Assembly (NCBI RefSeq): GCF_009905375.1
Contig: NC_133653.1
Location: 66,685,414-66,749,413, forward strand
Reading direction: 5' to 3'
DNA length: 64,000 nucleotides
DNA from: Apium graveolens
Taxonomy: Eukaryota > Streptophyta > Magnoliopsida > Apiales > Apiaceae
The notes below the pieces were generated by a model. It did not search any database. It had not been told where the DNA came from and saw only the letters and a program-made list of their open reading frames with translations. Within the stretch, counting starts at the first letter, position 1, and the number at the start of each line of letters is the position of its first letter. The position numbers and the translations under genes were made by a program. Positions 31,963 to 44,000 of the stretch are shown piece by piece.

Positions 31963-34799
31963 AATACAAAAGAAATTAGGACTCAAAAGTATTTTTATTG
32001 GAAGCGCAATATTTTTCTGGGTCTGTACGCGTTCTTTTCGTATTAAACGGACGAACGGTTTAATTATTATGAATAAAATAAGAAATAAATGGAAATAAAT
32101 CAATTAATAATAATATTAATTATTTTTTAAATACCAAAATATAATTTTTAAAAGTCTAAAAATATTTTTTATGAATTATTTGAATTAATTATAAATAATT
32201 TACATTTATTTAACTATTTATAAATAAAATTAATTAATTAATTATTTTTTAATCAATTAATTAAATTCATAAATAATTAAATAAAATGAATTATAAATAC
32301 TTAAATCAAATTGTATTTTTGAAAATAATTAAAGAAAATAATTTTAGGAATTTAAAATAATTAAGAAAATAATTTTTAGAATTTTAAAAATATAAGTAAA
32401 AGATTTTTAAAAATGAGTTTTAGAAATAAAAATGATTTTTGAAAAAAGAAAACTGCACTAAAAGGTTTTTGAAAAGGGAATTGGGGTAATTCAGATTCAA
32501 TGCGGGTCAGGAAAACGGGTTAAACCGGGTCGTTCATGACCCGTCTGGGTCGGGCATGAACACATCGGATTCTGGGATTAAACCCAGTTTCCGGTGGTTC
32601 TAGCTGGTCTCCGGCGAGCCCCGAACCTCTCCGAAATACTCCCCTTTCCCCCTGATTTCAGTCCGATATTAACATAAAGCATCTCAGCATTACAACCACA
32701 ACAATAACCATAAGAATCAGTCATCGAAGCTAGAATTCCGTTCATAACTCCATTAAAGCCGGTGACTATGAACACCAATTCCGGCGAATCTCTAATTCCT
32801 TCGTTTCTTAACTTAAACCAACAATCCATATATGAATTTAAAGCTGAGAAAATTTATAATCCAATAATCATATCATTGACTTCAAAAAATCATCATCCAA
32901 AACACAATATTCATTTGAAGAACAGGGCCGAATTCGGCCATATCAAAAACGTCACCTACTATATACAAATTGTATACCAAAACGATCCTCATGCTTTCTA
33001 TAATCTAAAATTATCGATTATACTAACAAACAATGAATCAGGATCCCAGAAATCAAAGAATAAATGAAGAACACATAAGTCGAACTCGACCTATGGCTCA
33101 TGGTACTCGATTAATACAAATAAATATGCAAAATCATTCCAAATCAAATAAGGAAGCTTATGGAATCATCAAAATACTCAACCAATCACGAAATTAGAAG
33201 TCCCGATTTTCGTCGATTCCGACGAATACGGAATAAGCAGAATATCGAACCTTAGTTCATGACCTTGGTACCAAAATGATCGGAAAATTGCAGGCTGAAT
33301 ATTAAGATCAAAATCAGTGAAAACGGATAACTGGTTCGTCGGATAGGATTGAATCTTTGAAGTCGGTTCTTGAGGTTTATCAGATAAGAAGAAACTGTGT
33401 TTATCTGCTTGGGTTCTGATTTTTATAAAATGGTACAGATAAAAATTGAGGCTTTTTATACGCTGTATTTTATCCCGATAAATCATAAATCGATACGGTT
33501 TTTGTTTCGTAATTTAAAATTACAAGTCCAAAATAATACTTTACGGGGAAATATTTTTAAAATATATTTTATATATACTTACACTCTTGATATCAAAATT
33601 TTCCCGAAAATCAGGTACACTTTAAAAATACAAAATACGGGCTATTCACAAAGTCCTCGATTTTATAAAAATAAATGTACAGATTTTGTGGGCTTTTTCG
33701 TCCCGGTCGGGTCCCGGTCCACAAATTTTTTTTATGAATCCAAAATATTTTCTAAATTTAAAATTAACCCCGAAAACACTTAAAATGCATTGAAACACGC
33801 GTAAAATGAAATAAAACGAGTACCTTAATAAAGACGCTAATAAATACGCGTCCCGATTGCAGATAAAGTCATATAATTGCAGTTTAAACATATATTAATT
33901 AATCAAAAAATTTCTGGCCCACACAAAAACACACATAACAGCTATAACATCTAAAATCATCGCAATAATTACTCTAAATTTATAAAACACATAATATTTA
34001 TTTATTTAACATATAATATTCACATAATTTTTCCCGGATATTACAGGAGCGACCTACACATTTACAACGATTTGCCTTTACTCCTATTCTTTTAGGAGTT
34101 ACTTTTATTTCCAGGAATTTTCCCTTAATTTCTGGGATTTTTCCTTAATTTCCAGGAATTTTCCTTTAATTCTAGGATTTTTCCTTTAATTTCTGGAATT
34201 TCCCCTTAATTCTGGGATTTTTTCCTTTAATTTCTGGATTTATTCCTCATTTTATGAAAATATTCATATTTTCCAAAAAACATTTAAGGAATTTCCTCTT
34301 TTCTGCAAATTTTTCAGGAATTTTTTCCCTTTTTTCTTCCTTTTTTTTATTTTTTTTAATACCCCCTTTTTCGACCAAGAATCCTTTCGACCAGGATCCT
34401 GGTCGAATCAGCTTCTTGTTGGTCCTGGTCGAAGCTTCTGTCGAGGAGAACCGTTCGAGCAAAATTCCTGGTCGAATTTCGATCTGGATTTTACACCTCT
34501 TTCTTTTTTTTGGCGACCGGGATTCTAACCCTTTCGGTCAAGATTTATATTCTTGACCGAATTAACCATTCTTTCCAGCCTTGGTCAAAGTTATTTTCGA
34601 GGAGGAATGTTCGACGAGATTTCCTGTTCAATTTTCGATCAGGATTTCACCTCCTTTGGACCAAGACCCTGTCCTTTTCGGTCAGGATGTTTGTTTTTGA
34701 TCAAAATAGCCCCTTTATTTTATCCTGGTCGAAGTTAATTTCGACCTCAAGGTTTCGATCAGAATTCTTATAGGAATTTTGATCGAACCGGGTCTAGAT

Positions 34800-35400
34800 G
34801 CCTCAGTTTTGGGCCATATCTTTCCTGGGCCTACTCATTAAACCCTTTGCTGGGCTTTTTCTGAATTGGGCTTCATTGGGCCATGATTTTCTGGGCTATT
34901 TCCTAGCTACATGGGTCTTCAATTCAAATATCTGGGTTTATACTTATGCATTTTTATCATGGGCCCTCACACTGGGCTTTTCAATTGGGCCCCTTGTTTT
35001 TTGGTTTTTGAAGATAATATTTATATATATTTTCTTCCAGATTTTGGGCCCTGGTACAGGGCTTTGATTTAAATATTTGGGCCCTTATATGGGCTCGATT
35101 TATTTCCAGGTCCAACAAGACTTAATTTTATTATTTTTCCTGAATTGGGCTTTTACACTTGGCATCCATACTCCCAGGCCCAATAAGATTTGGGTTGGGC
35201 CTCCATTTATATCCCAAATTTCAGATTTTTCTGGAATTTCTAAAGTTCCTTCTGGATTCTTCCAGATTTTGCCAAGTATTATCTTATTTTTCTAGAATTT
35301 ACTTAAATTCTTCCAAAATTTTCTAGAACATTCAAGAATTCTCTATTTTTTGGGCCAAAATGGGCTTTTTCAGGCCCAATTTGCCCTCCCAAGGGCTATA
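34800..35400 (+). promoter_or_regulatory. Dense TGGGCY (site II-like) cluster
   Basis: I count about 15-18 TGGGCC or TGGGCT hexamers in 600 bases, all in the direction of the ORF at 35581, for example TTTGGGCCATATC and CCTGGGCCTAC. TGGGCY is the known TCP-binding site II element of plant promoters. The cluster is shared with the other copy at 599-780. Confidence 0.5.
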
Positions 35401-35404
35401 TAAG
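35396..35404 (+). promoter_or_regulatory. TATA box of the antisense extra ORF
   Basis: CTATATAAG followed by a pyrimidine-rich untranslated leader of about 150 bases (many CTCTCC/TTCTC runs) and the ATG at 35581. The spacing matches the left copy. Confidence 0.6.
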
Positions 35405-35580
35405 AGTGAGGTGGGAGTGTGACCTCCTCACACCCCTCATTTAATTCCTTCTCATTTCTCAAACACTCTCCTCTCCTCTCAACATTCTCAACATTCTTCT
35501 TTCTCTAAGAATTTTCCGGCCATCTCCTAAGCCTTTTCCGGCATTTTCTCAAGCTTCCAAGCTTTCCTCCTCCCCCATTA

Positions 35581-36209
35581 ATGGCAGACAAGGGTGCTGA
35601 GAGAGAGTCCAAGATTGCCTCAGCTTCGAAACGAGGTAACGACATCAAAATCCGTTCTTCTTACATGTATTTATTAGATATGATTAACACTAGAGGGGAC
35701 GAGTACCCTTCTAATGCACACCTTGATTCATTTGATTATTGCAACATATGGCATAATATAGATTACGATAAGTTAAACGCACATTATAATGTTCGTCCCC
35801 CCCTTAGACTAGTTCTAGTTGACGGTGGCGATCGCACTTGCCACTGGAAACCCGACACTCTTTTTGTTTACACAGATGCCCTTAATGTTGGGCTTAGGTT
35901 TCCTTTTCATCCTTTTATTCCCCACCTTTTAGCAGACTTACAGATTAACCCCTGTCAGCTTCCTCCAAACGCCTGCAGGAACATTTTATGTTTCATGGTT
36001 TGTTGTCTTAGGGGAGGTTTTCCTTTATCAGTAGCAGTTTTTAGGAAAATCTTCCAGTGTTATAATAGTTCTTCGAGTATTTTGTGGTTATGTCTACATT
36101 AAACAAAGGCCCAAGTGTAAGCACATCTTTAATAGTGCCTCCATTCCCGACAATAACTAACATTGGAGGAGTAGTTTTGTCGGGTTAAGGTGGGAGCATG
36201 GGGACTGGG
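35581..36209 (+). pseudogene. Transposase_28-like extra ORF, N-terminal part, interrupted by element A
   Basis: ATG 35581 opens a 173-codon frame with GGDRTCHW (residues 82-89) and FPFHPFIPHLLADL (107-120) followed by LPPNACRN, the hallmark region of the plant 'putative gypsy type transposon' family. After FRKIFQCYNSSSS (near 36075-36085) the frame shifts. The following frame reads GYVYIKQRPKCKHIFNS, has one TAA at 36158-36160, and continues to EHGDW at 36208. Element A then splits a glycine codon, and the same frame resumes at 50239. The ORF is antisense to its Tat element. Function of the family is unknown. At least two lesions besides the insertions make it non-functional. Confidence 0.78.
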
Positions 36210-39200
36210 TGTAACACCCCCAAATTCGGGGTCGGGGATCCGGGTTGTCACGAGTTCCATTTCCCTTAATAACACCCAATCTTAATAAACCATCAACTAC
36301 TCTGTACTGTGACCCCACAATAAACACACACAACACAAGTTATAGTCTCAGAGATGAATATCCAAAAATAACACGAGTCATTTTATTCCACAATTATATG
36401 CCATTACACCTTAAAAGGGTTTCTGAATAAATTTACATTTCTTTGCCATTATTACAATTCATAAAGATACATAAGTTTGGTACATCAAGAGTTGAAATCC
36501 TAGCCTATTGGTAGTTCCTACCTCAGCTACAGCGACATCAACGCCTATAGGAAACTGCAGAACGTTTCCTATCCGCTCGCGAATTGGGAGCTTGGTCCTG
36601 TTGATCTTGTCTATCTGATGTTGTGTGATGAAAGAAGAAAGCAAGGGTGAGCAACAAGCCCACCAAAATAATATGTATAATAATTAACAATATATGAGCA
36701 TTCTCATAGTACACATGAAAGTCTTGGTCCAGAAGAAATGAACCAAGCTGTTATCTTAACGCGACCAAGTCGCAAAATATTCATTGTATATATACATATA
36801 TACTTTTCACAATCTTTGAAATCCTCTGACATGTATAATATACACAGAGTTCCTGTTTATATATGTATAAAATATCGTTGCAAGGTGATCTCATATATCT
36901 AACCTTCTCTCAACGTTTTTTTCCCGAAAATCTTTGACATGCACAAGATAATCATTTACTAGATATAAGTTTAAAAGTTGAAGTTACAAGATACTCCAAT
37001 ATACTTATATTCGAATACTACTGGAACTACCACCGTTCAAGTTATAATCAGTTTCAAAAGTTCATCACCCAGATGAGACTACAAGATAAGACTTGAATAG
37101 ATTCAATCCTTGAAATGTCATTATAAATAATGAAGTTATGAGATACTTCATTAAGTCCCGATATATATATACACCTATATATATACATTTCATACACTCC
37201 TTGAAAACCTCTGTTATGAAAATTATAAACAGAGTTGCAATATCCAATGAATTTGGAAAGGAGAAAACCTTGGCATAAACCTGATATCTTGCTGATCAGG
37301 CAAAGATACCGATAAGTAACCTTTTCTACTAGTAGATGGACGAATTCCCCACTGGTCATCACCCTGGCCGCAATAGGACCTTATGCTGGACTGCCACTCA
37401 GCCACTTATGCATTTGATGGACTCCCACTGAGCCACTTACACTTTCATGGACGCCCACTGAGCCCATGTTGCTTATGTCGACTCAATAGATGGACTTACT
37501 TCCCGAACGTTGGGTAAGTAATCAATTCATTTATCAAAACAACAACCTTGTTGCGAATGTAAAATACACCACTGAGCCGGATCCCTCAAGTTTTGAGCGA
37601 GTATTTAAATCCCCTTCGAAAGGAAGATCCTAACTATACAAATGAGTTTTGGGATCCGCTCTAACTTTTAAAATCATTTTGAAGACTCGAAAACATTTTT
37701 AAGAATGTTTGGAGTAATGCTGATTTAATGAAATAAATCAGTCCCGATATATTAGAAAATATCTGAATATTATTATTTAAATAATATTCCCATAAAGAAT
37801 AATCTTTATAAAAATAATTGAAGTAGAAGTTGTAAAACTTATACTTGAAATGAATATTAAATAACCAAAGATATACTTATACGAAAGTAATATCTTTATT
37901 TGAGTAATCAAAAGTGAGTTTGATTATGGACATATTATTCTTTAATAAAATAAAGAATATTAATTAGTAAATAATCGGAGTCATAAGTCCTCGAATGAAT
38001 ATTCAAAATAATATTCATTAATAAAATAAACGGAGTCATAAGCCTTCGAATGAATATTCAAAATAATATTCATTAAATAGAATAAATAGAGTCATAAGTC
38101 CTCAAATGAATATTCAAAGTAATATTCATTAAATAAAATAAACCGAGTTATAAGTCCTCGAATGAATATTCAAAGTAATATTCATTAATAAAATAAAGTT
38201 ATCAAATAAACCTTATTCGATTCATAGTTTTGAAAACTATATCTATCTATATATATAAATATATACAATATACTCGGGAACATCGACTCCCGGTTTTAGA
38301 AAATGTTCACCTTTGGGTCCCCTATACCAAGGATATACGCAACTACTGCTTATCTCTAGCATAGGTATTATGCAACTTATAAGCAATTGAATCAACAATA
38401 TATATCAAGATTATGAAACACACATGCATATATACCATCTCAGCATGCTTCAATATATCGCAAAATTTGCTAATTAACCACCATGCATCTATCACAAGAT
38501 AATGCATATACATATGTATACATCACAACAACAGTATAACGGGTAGAAAACTTGCCTGAGTGTTCCGGGGTAGACTTAAGCTTAGAGTGGGTACGATAAT
38601 CTATGAACAACAACATAAGTCGGAATTAAACCCCGGTCGCTTAAGAAACTAGACTTTAACCAATTGAACCCTAACGTTCGCTTTTGCGCTTAACGATTCA
38701 CTTAAGTCGCTCGAGTACCCTCGGCTCCACTATTTTTAATAAATTAACCATTAAGGGTTTTAAGGCGATTCTTTCGCGAGTGCCTTACCAACTGCATAAT
38801 ACACCTCACATAAATGTTTCATACTCCAATTAGTCCTTTAAGGTCTTTAACCTATGTTTCAAAGTAAGGCGAGGGGTAATGGTTCGTTCGCGAAACGCCG
38901 TTACTTAAAACAGTCATTTCTCCTAAACCGTATATCGGATTCAAACGAACCACATATCAAAACGAAGCTTGTAACATGAACTATCTAATCATGGCAATGG
39001 TCAAAACCGAACAGTGAGTTCTCGGGTCCTGATGTTAAGACCAAAAACAGTCTAAAGTAAATCGGACATTACGACGGCTATGTTTACGCGATTACTAATT
39101 TTTATTCTACTCCAAACCAACCACCAATCAACCAAAATTCATTCATACAACCAAAATCCATCCATATCATACTACAACAGCCCCAACACCTCAATTTTTC

Positions 39201-40350
39201 CAATTTATATTATTCTCAAACATGAATTAAAACTATACTTAAGTTCATTAATCAATAATCCATGATTTACTACTCCAACTCATTACAAAACCAACCACAC
39301 TCTAAGTCTACAAGAATCATGCTTCTCATGAACCATAACAACAAAACTAAACCTAATAATCAAAGTAAAGTTAGGGTTTGGAGGGGTTATACCTTCCTTG
39401 GAGAGTGGAGAATCAAGTAACTAGCTTGGAATCACCCTTGAAAGTCCTCATCCAAGCTTAATCTAAACAAAAACTCAAGAACAAAAATTTAAGTTCTTGA
39501 AAATCACTATTCACCCTCTTCTTCCATGATTTTTAGGAAGAGATTGTGAATGAAATTGAAGCTTAGATTCATGGGATAGCTTTATCTATGTATAAGGAAC
39601 CTTGGATAATTACCTCATGATTTAACAATGCTTGGATCTTGGATTTTGATTTTTTTCTCCTTGAAAATGAAGAAAAGCCGAGAGCTTCTTGTTGGATAAT
39701 GAAGTCAACTTTGTGTTTTGTGATTTGTGATTTGTTTTGTTTGGTCGTTTTGTTTTGTTTTGCTTAATTACCTTTTAACCATGGTAACTTTTGCATGGCC
39801 AAGAATCAAACAACAACACACTTCCTTTTTGTCATGCTTATATCACCTTGTTATGTCATCCTCCCACACTTGTCCTCTTCTTATTCGTTTGATGACATCA
39901 TCCTCACTAACCTCTTTGATTAGCTTCTAATTACTTGGCTAATGACCGCTGATCTGTTATGCGGTTCACTTAACTTTCGTTTTCGTTTATCGTTTGAGGG
40001 ATCATACCCGGAATCTTATTACTTAGGTTTCCTTAACCTTTCTCAATACATTATATTCCTTTTATGATCCTCTCTTATAGTCCTTGAATTTAAATCCTTT
40101 TTATCCTGTTCCTTTATACTCAATTCTTTCGGTATCTGGTGGATTTTTGGGAAAAAATCAAAGTGTTTGAATTTGGATTCTGACGATCTTTACATACACT
40201 TATATCCCATATAAAGTACTAATAAGATCTCAGAATAACAATAGAAGAACCCCTACATAGTGTGGCATGAAAAGTTTTTTTATTCAGCATAATCAGCAAA
40301 ACACTATTCATAAGGGTTTCAAAAATTCCAAAAAAATTGGGGTTATTACA
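36210..40350 (-). mobile_element. 3' LTR of element A
   Basis: Includes three copies of a CCCACTGAGCC-type motif (about 37389-37480) and a hairpin-rich minisatellite (37978-38198). A donor-like GGAAG/GTATAAC (minus, 39392) and an acceptor-like end CACACAACATCAG (minus, 36615) suggest an intron of about 2.8 kb within the LTR transcript. Small open frames here have no domain. Confidence 0.93.
37978..38198. repeat. Minisatellite of four 55-56-bp units in the A LTR
   Basis: Each unit reads CGGAGTCATAAGTCCTCGAA then GAATGAATATTC...AATATTCATT, so every unit can fold into a hairpin. The same four units are present at 47860-48081 in the other LTR. Confidence 0.88.
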
Positions 40351-40363
40351 GTCTCCCCTCCTT
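40351..40363 (-). other. Polypurine tract of element A
   Basis: AAGGAGGGGAGAC on the minus strand, directly before the LTR start TGTAATAACCCC at 40350. Confidence 0.88.
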
Positions 40364-42352
40364 AAAAGGATTCCGTCCCGGAATCAGGTAGAAAATGAAT
40401 AGGGATACTCTCTTAGCATTGCACTTTCTAACTATCCAGTAAATTTTACCACATTGTGGTTCTATCATCAAACTCTGACTAGTTTGATAACCCTTCTCCT
40501 AAGCACTTGTTCCTTTTTTTTTTATCTATAACCTTTTCTGGTTGCTCCACGTTGGTTACGTCTGGTTGCATGTCTATGCGCTCATATGCCCCTATTTGTA
40601 TGGCATCCGAATTACACCTCCTTAACATTGATATGTGGAACACGTTATGAACTTGCTACATGTTCGGGGGTAGGGCTAGCTCATATGCTAACTTCCCAAT
40701 ACGTCTTAATATATCCAAGGGTCCAACAAATTGTAGACATAGCTTTCCTTTCTTTCCGAACCTCATCAATCCTTTCCAAGGGAATACCATTCTTAATCAT
40801 ATGCCTTAAATAGAAGACTTAACTCAAAGGTTCGTCTAGTCCTTTTTTTAAACATGGTCCTGGCTTATCTCAAGATAGTACCTTCTGAGATAGATATCCC
40901 GCTCATGGCGATTACACGAATTAAATCTTTACCAACTACTATTACGGTTGGGTATTGCACAGTCATCAGAAGAAATGTCAATCTTCCAAACCATAATACA
41001 ACCTTCACAGCTTTAACCATCATCACTGTATTCCTTTGGCACAAGTGCCTATAATTATCCTCTTACCTTTAAAGTGTCGGCCACCTCTTTCGCCTTTCCT
41101 GATAATAAAATTTCCTTACAGTCAATGTCATTTTAACCACCTCCAAATAAATTTTCTACCTCATTTCAATCACTGCTTATGTGAAGATGTTTTCCTTAAA
41201 ATCTGATGAGTAAAAAAAAATATATCACCATTTTTCCATAAGTTATTGCCTCAGTCTCTAGAGGTTAATCACTGTCACGACTGACTCTCACTCATACTTA
41301 GAACATCTTTTATCTTAGGTCCTAATTGCCCTGAACAATTTTGACCTTTACTGGTTCGATCCATACTTTCTCGTGGTTTAACACGTGCCCCACTTGGCAT
41401 CATTATAATTACGTCATATTTCCTTTATCAACATTTCTATTCTTGAGAATTTTGAATATTACCTTTCTCCTTGTAAAATCTCTAAGGTTATCCTTGAATC
41501 GTTCCTCCTGTATTCCCTAGATACAGGGCATATCAAGATACCATTTATTAATACCAGAATCATTGTCTATATACTTCTGAAAAATTTCTCCACTGATTCT
41601 TAAAGGTTGTTATTACCTTAATCCTTTCCAATTCATATTGACAAAACTCATACTATCCCTATTAAGGGTGAAATGCCAACCTTTATGCATTCCCATAGGA
41701 TTCATTTTAAGTTACCGATGTTCTATCCTTAATTCCACCTTTAAAAAGGTACATGCATCCTTCCATGGATAAATCAAGTCATATATCCCTGATAAGGGTG
41801 TCTTATTCAATCATTCCCACCTCGATAGTATATGCCGAATTTCACAATAACATCTGTATTCAAAATGAGGTCAATCAATATGGCCTCCAAAAGATAACAA
41901 CGGTTATCCGCTTTTATTGCCTAAATTGGGTAACGATAACAAGGATGTTCTAGAAGATATTGGTGGTGTTCAACGTGAACTTCTTCTTAATAATTCCTTA
42001 TTTACTTTTGTTGTTTATCTCCACAGTCATCTCAATGTTGGGATATCATTCATACCTGGCGTCTCCCTTTCTGGGTATCAAGCCACCGGTCTTACACTTC
42101 ACATTCTTGAAGGTCACTTCCTTCATCCAATTTTCCTAATTTCTTACTTTCTTGACTCTTCAGTCCATCCACGTTTCCTTATTAATCAATCAATCTATCT
42201 CAAAGTTTCAGCGAATACTATTAACTTCAAGGGAATTAACTATACGTATCGCTTACGCCTTCAAACCTTGAATTTATCTCATGATCAGTCACCATCACGC
42301 TGATGATGACACACTTCTCTATATTTATTGCAAGGGTTTCTTAGGGTTTCCC
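40364..42352 (-). pseudogene. Element A integrase C-terminal remnant and degraded sequence
   Basis: At about 40540-40830 the minus strand gives, with frame changes, fragments matching the gypsy integrase C-terminal region: GKLCLQFVGPLDILRRIGKL, YELALPPNM and QVHNVFHISMLRR; compare GPFEILKRVGKVAYELALPP in element C. Left of it the chromodomain end is unrecognisable. From about 41100 to 42350 I see no clear pol motif; the stretch is presumed decayed integrase or leader sequence. Confidence 0.6.
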
Positions 42353-44000
42353 ATGTTGGATTTTAATCGCAGCGGAGGCATGGTAAAACACTTTTACACA
42401 TATAAAATCCAAATAAAAGCATATAAATCATGGTAAAAAACATAGGGATCGATTACTAACCTTTAATATGTGATCCAAAAGCAATGATTGGAGATCCTTA
42501 GCAGCTGCTCCTCAAACGTGAAGCACTCCACCGGTATTCACCAAGAAAACGACGTTAAGGAGGAGAAGGAGGTGGAGAGAATTAGGTTTTATAAAATTTT
42601 GGGGTTTAAATAAAATAGGGTTTATAATAGTATATTTATAGGCAAAATTTTCAGCTGAAATTTTCCCATAAATATTATTATTATTATCCCATTTATTATT
42701 CTTATTAATAATTAAAACACCTTTTAATTATTAATCCTTTTTCTAAACACTTTAGAAATAATTCTCTCTCTTGATTTAATTTTCAAAAATTAAATCCTTT
42801 AATTAATAATTATTAAGAACTTTTCTTAATTAATTTATAATCAATTAAATCTCATTTAATCAATTATTAAATTTTCCAATTAATTATTTATTTCACAAAT
42901 AAATAATTATTAGCCATTATCAATTAATTCCTCCACCATTAAATCATTCTCTTTTTATGGTGTGACCCTGTAGGTTCAATATTAAGCCGGTAGTAGAAAT
43001 AAATAATAATAAAATTATTTTATCATTATTTATATAAATTCTCTAATTTATTAAATATGATTAATTAATTAATCACATTTATTCTACATCGTGAGGGATA
43101 CTTCTCAGCATATCGCGACTATCCGGATAATATGAATTCACTGCTTAGAATACCAAGAACTTATTAAGTGAATAGTTACCGTACAATAAACTCCTTCTAC
43201 CCTACAATGTCCCGATTAAATACAAGGCATGGATCTCGTGTCAAGCCTATCTAATCTAATCACTTGCTTACCATTTACTATGCTTAGTTCTATGCAAATT
43301 AGAAACTCCTTTCTAATTTCATTCACTCTGGCCAGAGATTCCTGAACTAGCATAAGTGGATCAGCCTTGAACATTCGCTTCCTTCACTGGAAGGGGTAGA
43401 TCCTTTATTGATCATACACTATCTTCGTGTACAAATTCCTATACCCAGTAGAGCCCTAATAATTGTCCCTGGAGACTAAGAACTAAACCAAAGCATAGTT
43501 CAGTGTATACAAGATGACTATGAAGACCTTAAGTCTAAGGATACTTGTACAACTATCACTATGTGAACAACTGCTGACACGTGAGTGAACTTCATCAGTT
43601 GTTCAGTTGGGCGAGTCATGTTCAGTGAACTTATTCTATAATAAGCACCTACATACTAGCTATAGTGTCACCACACAAATGTCTATGAGAACAGACATCC
43701 TTCATAATGAAGCAAGCATAGTATGTACCGATCTTTGTGGATTATTAATTACCAGTTAGTAATCCTATGACCAGGAACTATTTAAGTTTAGAGTTATCAT
43801 CTTTTAGGTCTCACTATTATGATCTCATCATAATCCATAAAAAGCTTTACTCTAAACTATGGTATATCTTATTTAAACACTTAAATAGATAAAGCCCGTA
43901 ATAAAAACAAAACTAGTCTTTTATTAATATCAATGAAATCAAAACAGATTACACAGGAAGTTATTCCTAAATCCTAATACATGATTGGACTTAGGACATA
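42353..44000 (-). mobile_element. Solo LTR nested in element A, about 1.65 kb
   Basis: On the plus strand TGTTGGATTTTAATCGC (from 42354) to GGACTTAGGACA (43998), that is TGTCCTAAGTCC ... ATCCAACA on its own strand, with TG/CA ends. A TATA box (CTATAAATATAC, minus) is at 42632-42643, and the sequence is non-coding throughout. No second LTR, PBS or PPT adjoins it. The flanks TTCCC (42348-42352) and TTCCT (44001-44005) match at 4 of 5 bases if the element is taken as 42353-44000, so a decayed TSD is possible. I assign it to a copia-type family only tentatively. Confidence 0.6.

Larger units (their letters stand above)
8344..34045 (-). mobile_element. Element D: Tekay/Del-type chromovirus, interrupted by element B
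   Basis: Bounded by the 5-bp TSD GGAGC (8339-8343 and 34046-34050). The ends are TCTGGCACC (decayed from TGTGGCACC, compare 29987) and ...GATATTACA. The uninterrupted host site is preserved in the left Tat copy. Parts on the plus strand in order: 3' LTR (8344-11045, resumed 24513-25260), pol and gag remains (25261-29451), leader, PBS (29972-29983), 5' LTR (29987-34045). Without B (13.5 kb) the element is about 12.2 kb. It lies in the PPT-proximal region of the Tat element, between its 3' LTR and the antisense ORF promoter. Confidence 0.9.
29987..34045 (-). mobile_element. 5' LTR of element D, 4059 bp
   Basis: TGTGGCACCCTCC ... CCCGGATATTACA on the plus strand. It is about 0.5 kb longer than the left copy because of two internal tandem duplications (30704-31640 and 31813-31962). 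It contains the uninterrupted target site of element B at about 33279-33290. An acceptor-like sequence (CTGATTCTTTCAG, minus) ends at 30312, preceded by TGCTTGCTGAGC. Confidence 0.92.
34046..35580 (+). mobile_element. Second Tat-type element: region upstream of the antisense extra ORF
   Basis: Starts with the TSD copy GGAGC and continues the Tat sequence broken at 8343. It contains diverged AT-rich repeats (34090-34330, TTTCTGGGATTTTTCC-type), a field of CTGGTCGAA / TTCGACCAGG motifs (34370-34790), a dense TGGGCY cluster (34800-35400), a TATA box and a pyrimidine-rich leader. The order mirrors the left copy at 270-2300, so this is a conserved module and not random decay. No convincing ORF is present before 35581. 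Confidence 0.75.

Noticed and set aside
36110..36209. Separate gene in the frame after codon 173 of the extra ORF
   Set aside because: The conserved reading (GYVYIKQRP...) is simply the original frame after a shift and continues beyond element A at 50239.
37978..38198. CRISPR-like array of regular repeats
   Set aside because: Units are contiguous without unique spacers, in a plant LTR retrotransposon; it is a minisatellite.
41753..42303. Plus-strand open frames of 66 and 128 codons in the A interior
   Set aside because: Low-complexity translations, opposite to the element's sense, without conserved motifs; chance frames in decayed pol.
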